A stretch of DNA of 64,000 nucleotides from Kitasatospora cheerisanensis KCTC 2395 (GCF_000696185.1 NZ_KK853997.1:6979383-7043382), one strand, 5' to 3'; shown: positions 1 through 8,480, numbered from the stretch's first letter. Numbers and translations: made by a program. The notes: generated by a model from the sequence alone, not told the origin.

Positions 1-827
1 AGGGCGGCGGCCGCGGCGGCCAACGGGTCGCGCTCGCGCCAGGCCGCCACCTCCTGCGGGGTGCGGTACGACAGCCGGAACCGGCGCTCCATGGTGTGGT
101 GCGCCTCGAAGCGGTACGTCAGGCACTCCAGGAACGCCGGCCCGCCGCCCGCCCGGGCCGCCGCCACCGCCTCCTCGGCGGCCGCGCGGACCGCCTCCAC
201 GTCCATGCCGTCCACCGTCTGCGCCGGAATGCCGAAGGCCTCCGCCCGTCCGCATGCCGAACCGCCAACTGCCGCACCGGCCGGAAGCGTTGTCGCATAG
301 CCGTTGTTCTCGCATACGAACAGCACCGGGGCCCGCCAGATCGACGCCAGGTTCAACGCCTCCAGCAGCACGCCCTGGTTGAGCGCACCGTCGCCGAAGA
401 ACGAGGCCACCACCCGCGGACGGCCCTGCCGCTGCGCCGCCCAGGCCGCGCCGACCGCGATCGGCGCGCCCGCGCCGACGATGCCGTTCGCGCCGAGGAT
501 GCCCAGCGAGAAGTCCGCGGCGTGCATCGACCCGCCCCGCCCCTGGTTCAACCCGTCGACCCGGCCCGCCAGTTCGGCGAGCAGCCGGCCCGGGTCGGCG
601 CCCTTGGCGAGCACGTGCCCGTGGCCCCGGTGGGTGGACGTCAACTGGTCCTCCGCGCCGAGCGCCGCGCAGACGCCGACCGCCACCGCCTCCTGGCCGA
701 TGTACGGGTGGGTGCCGCCGACGATCAGGCCCGACCGCACCCACTCCAGCGCCAGTTCCTCGAACGAGCGGATCAGCCGCATCATCCGGTACCGCCCCGC
801 CGGGTCCGCCAACCGCGGCAGGCTCAC
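1..827 (-). CDS. TPP-dependent 2-oxoacid dehydrogenase E1 alpha subunit (partial)
   Basis: Alpha subunit of a pyruvate/branched-chain-type 2-oxoacid dehydrogenase (or acetoin dehydrogenase), which decarboxylates a 2-oxo acid on thiamine pyrophosphate. The TPP-binding stretch is clear: GDGALNQG followed about 20 residues later by CENN. Family-typical THRGHGH, GRGGSMH and TYRFEAHHTME are also present. The GTG start at 827 overlaps the stop of the upstream oxygenase (GTGA), so translation is probably coupled. The C-terminus lies beyond the left edge, and a beta subunit, if any, would be there too. The neighbours make and oxidise aryl 2-hydroxy and 2-oxo acids, so an aryl glyoxylate or arylpyruvate is a plausible substrate, but that is inference. 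Homologues PglB/PglC act in phenylglycine pathways. Confidence 0.88.
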   Translation of the reverse strand, partial: MSLPRLADPAGRYRMMRLIRSFEELALEWVRSGLIVGGTHPYIGQEAVAVGVCAALGAEDQLTSTHRGHGHVLAKGADPGRLLAELAGRVDGLNQGRGGSMHAADFSLGILGANGIVGAGAPIAVGAAWAAQRQGRPRVVASFFGDGALNQGVLLEALNLASIWRAPVLFVCENNGYATTLPAGAAVGGSACGRAEAFGIPAQTVDGMDVEAVRAAAEEAVAAARAGGGPAFLECLTYRFEAHHTMERRFRLSYRTPQEVAAWRERDPLAAAAAA

Positions 828-1741
828 CGGCCCGACCGCCACAGCACCGGGCAGAACTCCGGGTCCGCGTAGTCCGGCTGCCCGTCGGCCGTGCGCCGCA
901 CCACCGCGTCGTGGTTGTACACCACCGGCGAGCCGTCCGGCTTCCGGAACGAGCGGTAGCGGTTCGAACCGTCCTGGAGGTGCAGCGAGACCGCCCGGCG
1001 CGGCTGCGCGGACCGGTTCGGGCCCGAGCCGTGGTACGTGCGGCAGTGGTGGAAGGAGACGTGCCCGCGCGGGATCTCCACCGGCACGGTCCGCACCTCA
1101 GAGCCGTTGAACTCGGCGTTCTCGTGGAGCAGTTGCTCCAGCTCGGAGCGGTCGCGGGCGGCGAAGTGCCGGGTCGAGTCGTCGCCCCCGGGCCGCTCCT
1201 CCCACCGGTGGCTGCCGTCCACCATGGTGATGGTGCCCATCTCCTCCGTGCAGTCGTGGAACGGCAGGAACGCCGTCAGCATCCGCTGCGAGGTCGAGGT
1301 CTGCCAGTAGTGCTTGTCGAAGTGCCACGGCACCACGTTGCTCGGCTCGCCCGGTACCGGCGGCTTGTAGATCAGCGTCGCCTGGAACACCCGGATCTCC
1401 TCCGCCTGCGCCAGCCGCGCCGCCACCGCGCCCAGCAGCGGCTTGCGCAGGATCCGGCCGATCTCGGCGTGCTCGTAGTGCACGTAGTCGTTGTGCCGCT
1501 GCACCGGGCCGTCGGCCGGCGTCCAGGCCGCCAAGTGCGGCGGTCGCGCCGGGAGTTCACGATCCCGTTCACCGGCGTAGTAGCGCTCGGTGGCGGCCTG
1601 CAGCGCGTCCAGCTCCTGGTCGCTGAACAGCCGCCGCGACAGGTACCAGCCGCGCTCCGCGTACTCCAGCACCTCCTCGGCCGTCGGCAGCAGCGCCGAC
1701 TCCTCCTCCGACAGACCGAACGGGTCGATGGCGGTGGTCAC
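824..1741 (-). CDS. PhyH-family Fe(II)/2-oxoglutarate-dependent oxygenase
   Basis: 305-residue protein of the phytanoyl-CoA dioxygenase superfamily. The HxD iron motif is visible as PWHFDKHYW (His140, Asp142). The distal His and 2-oxoglutarate-binding Arg are probably His237 (TYHGSGPN) and Arg249. Such enzymes hydroxylate, desaturate or halogenate an aliphatic carbon of a free or carrier-bound substrate. The GTG start at 1741 is chosen because AAGGGGAG lies a few bases upstream; the open frame extends further but is then out of frame with the HmaS gene it would overlap. It sits between hmaS and the E1-alpha gene in one operon, so it probably tailors the product. The exact reaction cannot be read from sequence. 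Confidence 0.85.
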   Translation of the reverse strand: MTTAIDPFGLSEEESALLPTAEEVLEYAERGWYLSRRLFSDQELDALQAATERYYAGERDRELPARPPHLAAWTPADGPVQRHNDYVHYEHAEIGRILRKPLLGAVAARLAQAEEIRVFQATLIYKPPVPGEPSNVVPWHFDKHYWQTSTSQRMLTAFLPFHDCTEEMGTITMVDGSHRWEERPGGDDSTRHFAARDRSELEQLLHENAEFNGSEVRTVPVEIPRGHVSFHHCRTYHGSGPNRSAQPRRAVSLHLQDGSNRYRSFRKPDGSPVVYNHDAVVRRTADGQPDYADPEFCPVLWRSGR

Positions 1742-1760
1742 TTGAGGGCTCCCCTTCGGT

Positions 1761-2762
1761 TCAGTGGTCCGCGGTGGCGCGCTCGCGCTCCACCGCCTCG
1801 TACAGGGCCTTGATGTTGGCGGTGCCGAACGAGCCGGCACCGCGCCGCTCGACCAGCTCCAGGAAGAACGTCCGGCGCGGGTGCGTGGAGCGGGCGAAGA
1901 TCTGGAACAGCTCGCCGCCGTGATCCCGGTCCACCAGCACATTGGTGTCGCGCAGCTCGTCCACCGGGATGCCGGTCGGCCCGAGCCGCGCCTCCAGCGC
2001 ACGGTAGTACGCACCCGGCGTACTGAGGAACGCCACGCCGCGGGCGGTCAACTCCCGCACCGAGGCAGTGATCGACGCCGTCGAGAACGCCACGTGCTGG
2101 GCGCCCGCGCCGCCGTGCGCCTCCAGGAACCCGTCGATCTGGCCGGACGCCCGCGAGGTGTCCGGCTCCAGCAGGGTGAACGTCACCGTGCCGCACGGAC
2201 TCTGCACCACCCGGGAGTCCATCGCCTGCGCGCCGACCTCGATGTACTCCCGGAAGATCTCCCGGAAGCCGAGGCCGCGCACCGCCCACTGCACCGAGGC
2301 GTCCAACTGCCCGCCCGGCACCGCGATCGCCACATGGTCCAGCTCCAACAGCGCGCCCTGACCGGGCAGTTCCCCTTCCGGCAGCAGGTCCCGCGCGTCC
2401 GCGAAGCGGACCGCGAGGTCGCCGAACCCGGAGACCGTGCCCGCCCCGTCCAGGCAGCCGCCGCCGGCGTTCAGCGCCCGCTCGGCCGCCACGGCCGCCG
2501 CGACCCCGTCGGTGTGCCGCAGCGCGACCACCGCCACGCCGTCGCCGTGCCGCCGCACCCACTCCGCCACCTGGTGCTCGGCCTCCACCGCCGAGGTCAC
2601 CAGCAGCCGGATCGAGCCCTGGTGGGCCAGCACCTGCGCCGTGCCCGGCGCGGTCCGGGCCGGCCGGCTCAGCGTGAAGCCCCACTCGTCGCGCAGCTGC
2701 GCGGCGTACTTGTGGGCGTCCTCCGCGTACAGTTCGAGATAGGCGATGCCCGCCACGGTCAT
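1761..2762 (-). CDS. hmaS: 4-hydroxymandelate synthase
   Basis: 333-residue non-heme iron dioxygenase converting 4-hydroxyphenylpyruvate to 4-hydroxymandelate, the first committed step to 4-hydroxyphenylglycine. It has the two-half fold of the HPPD family with the facial triad His143 (LDHVAIAV), His223 (AQHVAFST) and Glu302 (FFLELVER). The C-terminal segment (RDTNVLVDRDHGGELFQIF, then RRTFF and FGTANIKALYEAVE) resembles HmaS of glycopeptide clusters more than HPPD of tyrosine catabolism, where GFGKGNFKALFEAIE is typical. The hmo and hpgT genes in this window support that reading. The ATG at 2762 overlaps the ketosynthase stop (ATGA). HmaS enzymes can also accept phenylpyruvate, so phenylglycine is an alternative end product. 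Confidence 0.9.
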   Translation of the reverse strand: MTVAGIAYLELYAEDAHKYAAQLRDEWGFTLSRPARTAPGTAQVLAHQGSIRLLVTSAVEAEHQVAEWVRRHGDGVAVVALRHTDGVAAAVAAERALNAGGGCLDGAGTVSGFGDLAVRFADARDLLPEGELPGQGALLELDHVAIAVPGGQLDASVQWAVRGLGFREIFREYIEVGAQAMDSRVVQSPCGTVTFTLLEPDTSRASGQIDGFLEAHGGAGAQHVAFSTASITASVRELTARGVAFLSTPGAYYRALEARLGPTGIPVDELRDTNVLVDRDHGGELFQIFARSTHPRRTFFLELVERRGAGSFGTANIKALYEAVERERATADH

Positions 2763-4213
2763 GAGTCCTCTCCGAGATGCCCGGCCGCGACGCCGAGGTG
2801 CTTGGCTGCGGTGCCGTCGTGCCCGGCCGCAGTGCCGTCCTGTTCGGCCGCGATGCCGAGGTGCTCGGCCGTGCCGAGCTGCTTGGCCGTGATGCTCGGC
2901 GGGCCGAACACCAGGCTCAGGTTGTGGCCGCCGAACGCGAACGAGTTGGACAGCGCATGCCGCACCGGGCGGCGCAGCGCGGTGCCGCGGATGTGCCGCA
3001 ACTCGCAGTCCTGGTCCGGCTGTTCGAGGTTCAGCGTGGGCGGCAGCAGGCCCTCGGCGACGGCCAGGGCGGACACCGCCGCCTCCACCGCGCCGGCCGC
3101 GCCCAGCAGATGGCCCGTCGCGCCCTTGGTGGAGCCGACCAGCGGACCGGGCCCGCCGAACACCTCGCGCAGCGCCGAGACCTCCGCCCGGTCGCCCAAC
3201 TTGGTACCGGTGCCATGGGCGTTGACGTAGTCCACGGCCGACGCGTCCAGGCCCGCCGAGCGCAGCGCCGCCCGCATCGCTGCGGCCGCGCCCGCCCCGT
3301 CGGGGCGCGGCATGGTCGGATGGTGGGCGTCGGTGGCCGCGCCCCAGCCGGACAGTTGCGCGTACGCCGCGGCGCCGCGCGCGGCCGCGTGCTCGGCCCG
3401 TTCCAGCACCAGGACGGCACTGCCCTCGCCGAGCACGAAGCCGTTGCGGCGGACGTCGAAGGGCCGGGAAGCCAGCGTCGGATCGTCCCAACCGGCTGCC
3501 AGCGCACGGGAGTTGTCGAAGGCTGCGGCGATGGTCGGGTGCAGCGGGGCCTCCGCGCCGCCGCACACCACCACGTCGGCCTCGCCGCCGCGGATCAGCC
3601 GCAGGCCCTCGGCGACGGCCTGCGCGCCGGCCGCGCAGGCCGTGATCACCGCCGAGCTGTAGCCGCGGATGCCGTGGGTGATGGCGATCCGGGCGGCCGC
3701 CATGTTGGACAGCATGCCGGGCAGCAGGTACGGGCTGACCGCGGCCCGGCCGCGCTCGCGCCGCGCCGCAGCCTGCTGCTCGTAGCTCTCCAGGCCGCCC
3801 CCGCCGGTGGCCAGCACCACCGCGACCCGTTCCGGGTCGGTGTCCTGACGGACCATCAGCTTCGCGTCGGCCAGGGCGTCGTCGGCGGCGGCCAGGGCCA
3901 GCAGCAGGAAGCGGTCGGCGCAGCGGGTCTCGGTCGCCGGCAGCACCTCGGTCGCGGGGACGTCCGGGGCGATGCCCGCGGCTCGCAGCCAGCCCGCCGC
4001 CGGGTGGCCCGCGGGCGGAACGGTCAGTCCGGAGCGGCCGGCGGCGAGCGCGCGGAACACCTCGGGGACGCCCCGGCCGAGCGGCGTCAGCCAGCCGATT
4101 CCGGTGATCTGCGCGGCGACGGAGGCCGGATGCGCGGCGGTCGAGGCCGGACGGGTGGTGGGAGCGGTCGGATGTGCGGTGGGGGCGGCCGGACGCGCGG
4201 CGGGGGTGGTCAT
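2759..4213 (-). CDS. Beta-ketoacyl-ACP synthase, FabF/type II PKS-like
   Basis: 484-residue condensing enzyme with an intact Cys-His-His triad: Cys193 (ITACAAGAQ), His333 (NAHGTGT) and His368 (STKGATGH). It should load an acyl group on Cys193 and perform decarboxylative Claisen condensation with a malonyl-carrier protein. Two low-complexity tails are unusual: an Ala/Pro/Thr/His-rich N-terminus (about residues 1-34) and a C-terminus (about 443-484) made of degenerate HLGxAA / DGTAA repeats, encoded by imperfect tandem DNA repeats at 2765-2890. The ATG at 4213 overlaps the stop of the upstream ligase. The partner carrier proteins are probably the two encoded at 7680-8308. Confidence 0.9.
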   Translation of the reverse strand: MTTPAARPAAPTAHPTAPTTRPASTAAHPASVAAQITGIGWLTPLGRGVPEVFRALAAGRSGLTVPPAGHPAAGWLRAAGIAPDVPATEVLPATETRCADRFLLLALAAADDALADAKLMVRQDTDPERVAVVLATGGGGLESYEQQAAARRERGRAAVSPYLLPGMLSNMAAARIAITHGIRGYSSAVITACAAGAQAVAEGLRLIRGGEADVVVCGGAEAPLHPTIAAAFDNSRALAAGWDDPTLASRPFDVRRNGFVLGEGSAVLVLERAEHAAARGAAAYAQLSGWGAATDAHHPTMPRPDGAGAAAAMRAALRSAGLDASAVDYVNAHGTGTKLGDRAEVSALREVFGGPGPLVGSTKGATGHLLGAAGAVEAAVSALAVAEGLLPPTLNLEQPDQDCELRHIRGTALRRPVRHALSNSFAFGGHNLSLVFGPPSITAKQLGTAEHLGIAAEQDGTAAGHDGTAAKHLGVAAGHLGEDS

Positions 4214-5829
4214 CGGGCGCCGGCCGCGGTGAGGTGCTGCTGCCGCAGCAGGCCCTTGCGGACCTTGCCGGTCGGGCCGAGCGGGATCCGCTCGTCGGGC
4301 ACGGCGAGCACGGTGCGGACGGTGGCGGCGACGTGTGGCTCCAGCGCGGCCAGCACCTGGCCGGTCAGCTCGCTCGACTCGCCCTCGCCCGAGGCGAGTT
4401 GCAGCAGCACGTCGGTGACGACGCGGTCGCCGTCGCGGAACGCCACCACCGTGCAGTCGAGCACCTCGGGGCAGGCGGCGAGGACGCGTTCCTCGCTGGC
4501 GGCGGTGTGCAGGCGGCGGCCGTCGCCGAGGTCGACGGTGTCGACGGCGCGGTCCACGTGGTAGTAGTAGCCGTCCTCGTCGCGGTACATCAGGTCGCCG
4601 GTGAGGAAGTAGTCGCGCAGCCGGGTGCGGTGGGTGGTGGCGGAGTCGTTCCAGTAGCCGAGCGACAGGGTGGGGGAGCGGGTGCCCAACTCGCCGACCT
4701 GGCCCGGTCCGAGCTCGTTGCCGTCCGGGTCAAGGATCGCGCAGTCGACGAAGGCGTGCGGGCGGCCGACGCAGCGGCCGTAGCGGTCGGAGTCCACGGT
4801 GTGGGTGATGTGGAAGTGCGAGTGGCCCATCTCGGAGGAGCCGAGGCCGTCGATGAACACCGAACCGGCGGTGCGGACCCGGCCCTGCCGGGTGGCCGTC
4901 TCGCGCGAACCCTGGGCGACCAGGCGGCGGATGTGGGTCTCGTGCGCGCAGTCGCCGGTGTTCCACCACAGGCCGACCGAGGACAGGTCGCGGGCGGTGA
5001 GGTCGTGCCGGGCGAGGTCGGCCCAGGTGGTGGCGAAGCCGAACACGCCGAGCGGCTGCCAGCGTTCGATCGCGTCCAGCACCGCCGGGCCCGACTGGCT
5101 TGAGATCAGGTGCAGCTGGGCGTCGAAGCTGAGCGCCAGGTTGACCGCGATCAGGGTGGCGGTGTGCGCGGCGGGCAGTGCGCTGAGCACCCGGTCGATG
5201 CCCTGCGGGCGGGGCAGCAGCAGCCGGTGCCGGATCGCCGCGTAGAGGCCGGCGTGCGAGTGCAGCACGGCCTTCGGCAGGCCGGTGGTGCCGGAGGAGT
5301 GGGTGATGGCGACCGGATCGGTGGGCCAGTGGCGGTACGGGGCGGGCGCCGACTCCGGGTCGCCGTCGCCGAGTCGGGCGGTGTCGGCGAGCAGCGTGGT
5401 GCCGAGGTCCAGGCCGGCCAAGGCCTTGGCGTGTTCGGCGTCCGCGAGCAGCCCGGCCGCGTTCAACCGGCGCAGGTAGCGGGCCGAAGTGTCCGCGTCC
5501 AGCGCCGGGTTGAGCAGAGCCGGGATCGCGCCGAGCCGGGACAGCGCCAGGAAGGCGAGGACCTGGTCGGCCGCGGCGGAGGCCTGCACCGCGACCGGGT
5601 CGCGGCGGCGTACCCCGAGCGCGTGGAGTGCCGAGGCCCGCGCACGTACGGCGGCATCGAGCTGACGGAGCGTCAGTGCGGTGTGGGCGGGGTGGCCGTC
5701 GACCGGGGTGTCGAAGGTCAGCGTCGGCGAGTCGAGGCCGAGCCCCTGTGCGACCCGGGTGGTCAGGACGTTGCCGGCGCCGACGGAGCTGTCCTCGGAC
5801 AGCGCGGCGCGCAGGGTGCGGAGGCTCAT
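4210..5829 (-). CDS. AMP-binding acyl/aryl ligase (ANL superfamily)
   Basis: 539-residue stand-alone adenylating enzyme. The P-loop-like motif is ITHSSGTTGLPKAVLHSH. Later ANL motifs include GSSEMGHSHFH (in place of the usual YGxTE), the GYWND and FLTGDLMYRDEDGYYYHVDR region, and a catalytic lysine candidate in PTGKVRKG near the C-terminus. It activates a carboxylic acid as adenylate and passes it to CoA or a carrier-protein thiol. It lies between the ketosynthase-like genes and the ketosynthase, and is probably a loading enzyme for this pathway. The substrate is unknown. One of two such ligases in the operon. Confidence 0.85.
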   Translation of the reverse strand: MSLRTLRAALSEDSSVGAGNVLTTRVAQGLGLDSPTLTFDTPVDGHPAHTALTLRQLDAAVRARASALHALGVRRRDPVAVQASAAADQVLAFLALSRLGAIPALLNPALDADTSARYLRRLNAAGLLADAEHAKALAGLDLGTTLLADTARLGDGDPESAPAPYRHWPTDPVAITHSSGTTGLPKAVLHSHAGLYAAIRHRLLLPRPQGIDRVLSALPAAHTATLIAVNLALSFDAQLHLISSQSGPAVLDAIERWQPLGVFGFATTWADLARHDLTARDLSSVGLWWNTGDCAHETHIRRLVAQGSRETATRQGRVRTAGSVFIDGLGSSEMGHSHFHITHTVDSDRYGRCVGRPHAFVDCAILDPDGNELGPGQVGELGTRSPTLSLGYWNDSATTHRTRLRDYFLTGDLMYRDEDGYYYHVDRAVDTVDLGDGRRLHTAASEERVLAACPEVLDCTVVAFRDGDRVVTDVLLQLASGEGESSELTGQVLAALEPHVAATVRTVLAVPDERIPLGPTGKVRKGLLRQQHLTAAGAR

Positions 5830-6001
5830 GGATCCCGTTCTTCTCGTGGTGCGGGACGTCGGGGTCGGGAGGTGCGGGACGTCGGGCTGCGGGGTGTCGG
5901 GCTGCGGGGTGCTGGGCTGCGGAGTGCGCGGTGTCGGGGTGCGGGGCGTCGGGCCGCGGACTTCCGGGTGCGGTGCGGTGCCGTCGCCTGGCCGGTGGCC
6001 G
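5830..6001. repeat. Degenerate short tandem repeats between two operon genes
   Basis: About 170 bp without a gene. From about 5855 to 5975 it is built of imperfect copies of a 13-15 bp unit resembling GTCGGGCTGCGGGGT. The array begins right after the stop codon of the leftward gene 6002-6586. It breaks the otherwise overlapping arrangement of the operon and looks like a repeat expansion at a gene 3' end. Confidence 0.6.
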
Positions 6002-6586
6002 TCAGGAGGCGAGCAGGACGGCGGTGGCGTGGTCGGGCGGGCCCTGGGCGGCGGTGATCAGCAGGACCTGCTCGGCGTCGCCGTCCTCGATCAACAGGCA
6101 GGCCCGGTCGTGGAGTTCGTCCTCGGTGTCGAAGCCGGGCCCGAGCGCGACCACCGGCCCGTCGAGCTGCCAGCGGGCGGCGAGGTGGCCGAGGACCGCG
6201 TTCGGGTTGGACTGGAAGAACAGCAGTGGCGGGACGCGCCGCCCGGCGGCGGTGGCCCGGGCGAGCGCGTCCGCGGTGCCGGTGTCGCCGGTCGGGCTGA
6301 CCAGCAGCAGGGCCGTGCGCGGGGCCGCGAGGGCGGGCGGCGGGCCGTAGTGCGCCCGCAGGCAGCGTTCGGCGGTCTCGGCCACCAGCGGGCTGAAGCT
6401 GGACTCCACGAAGCCCGCGAGGGGCGGGAGCCGGTCGTCCGGACGGTCCGGCCAGGCCGCAGCGGCGAGCACCCGGAGTTGGCCGGTCAGCTCCCTGGGG
6501 GAGAGCGGGACGGGTGGGGCGAGCGGGGCGAGTGGGGCAGGCGGCGCGGCGTCGGAGCCGGCGTCGGCGTCGGTGGTGATGGTCAT
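6002..6586 (-). CDS. Beta-ketoacyl synthase-like N-terminal-domain protein
   Basis: 194-residue protein resembling the beta-ketoacyl-synthase-like N-terminal domain (Ketoacyl-synt_2 type) found beside type II-like ketosynthases in aryl polyene and related clusters. Visible parts: an Ala/Pro-rich N-terminus, a SFSPLVAETAERCL helix, TALLLVSPTGD, and a conserved-looking LLFFQSNPNAVLGHLAARW segment followed by a C-terminal LLITAAQG strand. No active-site Cys of a full ketosynthase is present. Its ATG overlaps the stop of the degenerate ketosynthase upstream, suggesting that the two proteins act as a pair. The family assignment is from residue pattern only; function unknown. Confidence 0.7.
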   Translation of the reverse strand: MTITTDADAGSDAAPPAPLAPLAPPVPLSPRELTGQLRVLAAAAWPDRPDDRLPPLAGFVESSFSPLVAETAERCLRAHYGPPPALAAPRTALLLVSPTGDTGTADALARATAAGRRVPPLLFFQSNPNAVLGHLAARWQLDGPVVALGPGFDTEDELHDRACLLIEDGDAEQVLLITAAQGPPDHATAVLLAS

Positions 6587-7683
6587 GCGGGAGCCACCAG
6601 GAGTGCGGTGTTGGCGCCGCCGAACGCGGCGTTCAGGGTGAGGGCCAGGCCGCGGGCGGCCGGCCGGGGACGGTCGAGGACCAGGTCGAGCGGGCAGCCC
6701 GGGTCCGGGTGCTGCCAGCCCGCGTTGACGGGCAGCGCACCGGCCTCCAACACGCCGACGGTGACGGCGAGTTCGAGGAGCGCGGAGGCTTCCAGGGCGT
6801 GGCCGTGCACCGCCTTGGTGGAGCTGACCGGAGGGGTGCCGGTCGGGAACAGCGAGACCAGGGCGGCGGATTCGGCCAGGTCACCGAGCTTGGATCCCGC
6901 GCCGTTGGCGTTGACGTAGCCGATGCCGTCGGGTTCGGCGCCCGCCCGGCTGAGGGCGTCGCGCACCGCCCGGGCCAGCCCGGTGCCGTCCGGGTGCGGC
7001 CGGCAGACGTGGTGGGCGTCGCCGGTGCGGCCCCAACCGGCAATCCGGGCACGGGCGTTGCCGCCGCGTCGACGCAGCGCCGGAGCGGACTCCAGGACCA
7101 CGGCGGTGACGGCGTCGCCGAGCAGCATGCCCTGCCGGCCCAGGCTGAACGGGCGGACGGCGCCGTCCCCGGCCAGGGCCCGGCCGGCGTCGAACACCGC
7201 GAAGGTGTCCGGCTCGACCAGGTAGCCGGCGGCGACCACCACCCGTTCGCGGCGGCCGGAGGCGATCAGCGCGGCCGCGTCGGCGACGGCCGTGGAGGCG
7301 GCCACGCACGCGCCGGTGTACACCTTGGGCCGCAGCCCGGTGCGGTCGGCGACCTCGGCGGCGACCGGTCCGGCCCGCCGGTCGCCGTGCAGGGCGAGCA
7401 GCAACTCGGCGGGCTCGCCGCCCGGTCGGCGATCGGTGGCGCCGGACTCGGCGAGCACGGCCACCAACTGGTCGGCCAGCCGCGGTGATCCGGCCACCGT
7501 GGCGGCCCGGTCGGTACGGCGCCCGGCCGTGGGGAAGCGGTCCACGGGCCCGAACGCCGGCCGGCCGGCCAGCACTCCGTCCAGCAGCGCGGGCAGGCCC
7601 GCGCCGAACGCCGAGCGCACCCCGACGCCGCCGACCAGGACGGCGCGCCGCGGCGGGCCGTTCCGGAGAGCGGTCACGGTCAT
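6583..7683 (-). CDS. Degenerate beta-ketoacyl synthase (Cys-Asn-His)
   Basis: 366-residue thiolase-fold protein with Cys126 (YTGACVAAS) and His295 (STKAVHGH), but the first catalytic His is replaced: the usual NAHGTGT reads NANGAGS (Asn260). It is shorter than the 410-430 residues usual for FabF-type enzymes. Such replacement is expected to weaken or abolish decarboxylation while possibly leaving acyl transfer on Cys126. It could be a chain-length-factor-like partner of the intact ketosynthase (2759-4213) or a non-decarboxylating acyltransferase. Overlaps its neighbours by 4 bp on both sides, so it is an integral operon member. Confidence 0.85.
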   Translation of the reverse strand: MTVTALRNGPPRRAVLVGGVGVRSAFGAGLPALLDGVLAGRPAFGPVDRFPTAGRRTDRAATVAGSPRLADQLVAVLAESGATDRRPGGEPAELLLALHGDRRAGPVAAEVADRTGLRPKVYTGACVAASTAVADAAALIASGRRERVVVAAGYLVEPDTFAVFDAGRALAGDGAVRPFSLGRQGMLLGDAVTAVVLESAPALRRRGGNARARIAGWGRTGDAHHVCRPHPDGTGLARAVRDALSRAGAEPDGIGYVNANGAGSKLGDLAESAALVSLFPTGTPPVSSTKAVHGHALEASALLELAVTVGVLEAGALPVNAGWQHPDPGCPLDLVLDRPRPAARGLALTLNAAFGGANTALLVAPA

Positions 7684-8042
7684 GGCGCGGCGGCCCCCGC
7701 GTCCACCCGGTCGCCGTCCAGAGCTGCACCGTCCAGGGCTGTGCCGTCCAGGGCCGTACCTTCCAGGGCTGTGCCATCAAGGGCCGAGGCGTCCGGCCGG
7801 GCTGCGGCGGCGAGTTGGGCGCCGAGCGCGGCCACCGCGTCGTCCACGGTGCGGATGGCGTCCAGCCGGTCGTCGTCCAGGTCGAGTTGGACGCCGTAGG
7901 CCTGCTCGGCCTCGGCGATCAGCCAGGTGAGTTCGAGCGAGCCGATCTGGTCGTCGACCTGGTCGGGGGAGCGGTCGCCGTAGCGGGCGAGCATCGCGAG
8001 CGCCTCGGCCCGGCCGAAGCGCAGCTCGGGGCCGGTGCTCAT
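7680..8042 (-). CDS. Acyl carrier protein with repetitive C-terminal tail
   Basis: 120-residue carrier protein. The phosphopantetheine attachment site is Ser35 in DQIGSLELTW, followed by helices typical of ACPs. The ATG at 8042 overlaps the stop of the first ACP (ATGA). After the carrier fold (about residues 1-80) comes a tail of DGTAL/EGTAL pentapeptide-like repeats encoded by tandem DNA repeats at 7700-7790. That tail is not expected in the family and matches the repeat expansions seen at other gene 3' ends here. It probably carries substrate or intermediate for the ketosynthases next to it. Confidence 0.85.
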   Translation of the reverse strand: MSTGPELRFGRAEALAMLARYGDRSPDQVDDQIGSLELTWLIAEAEQAYGVQLDLDDDRLDAIRTVDDAVAALGAQLAAAARPDASALDGTALEGTALDGTALDGAALDGDRVDAGAAAP

Positions 8043-8308
8043 CGGGCGGTGCCCACCGAGGACTTGGCGATCCGGGCGGCGACCTCGGCGCTGAACTCGT
8101 CGATGGTCATCAGCGCGGTGGACTCCATGTCGTCCAGCTCGAAACGGATGCCGAACTCCTCCTCGACCTGCACCGCCAGGTCGGCCAGCGCCAGCGACTC
8201 CAGGTCGAGACCGGCCGGGCCGAGGTCGGTCTCCGAAGTGACCTGCGAGACGTCGTAGTTCATCGTCGCCAGGGTGGTGAGGACGAACGAGCGGATCTTT
8301 TCCTGCAT
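8039..8308 (-). CDS. Acyl carrier protein
   Basis: 89-residue carrier protein of normal size. Ser38 in GLDLESLALADL is the expected phosphopantetheinylation site, and the acidic EEEFGIRFELDD helix II/III region is typical. ATG at 8308. It forms an overlapping pair with the second ACP. Two adjacent ACPs plus two ketosynthase-like genes recall type II polyketide systems, although no ketoreductase or dehydratase is visible in the window. Confidence 0.9.
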   Translation of the reverse strand: MQEKIRSFVLTTLATMNYDVSQVTSETDLGPAGLDLESLALADLAVQVEEEFGIRFELDDMESTALMTIDEFSAEVAARIAKSSVGTAR

Positions 8309-8480
8309 GGGACGGGTTCTCTCCAGCGCGTCGGGGTGTCGGGGTCGGGGACCTGGGGTCCACGGGTCTTCACGGGTCTTCACGGGTGCTCCGGGGCAGG
8401 GCGCACCGACGGACGGGCGGACGGTGTCTGGAGCCGTCGGCCCGGCCGGGCGCACCGCACCGGAACGGGGAAGGGGTGGA
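8309..8480. repeat. Short intergenic stretch with 10-bp tandem repeats
   Basis: 172 bp between the first ACP and the upstream ligase. Positions 8361-8390 hold three copies of a 10-bp unit (CACGGGTCTT twice, then CACGGGTGCT). No clear gene or hairpin terminator is visible, so the ligase and ACP may still be cotranscribed. Confidence 0.6.

Noticed and set aside
1761..2762. Homogentisate-forming HPPD of tyrosine catabolism
   Set aside because: The C-terminal residues fit 4-hydroxymandelate synthase better, and hmo and hpgT are present nearby while no homogentisate pathway genes are.
911..4564. Long plus-strand open frames opposite the leftward operon
   Set aside because: They are Arg/Gly/Ala-rich mirror images of the real minus-strand genes, an effect of high GC content, with no family motifs or ribosome-binding sites.
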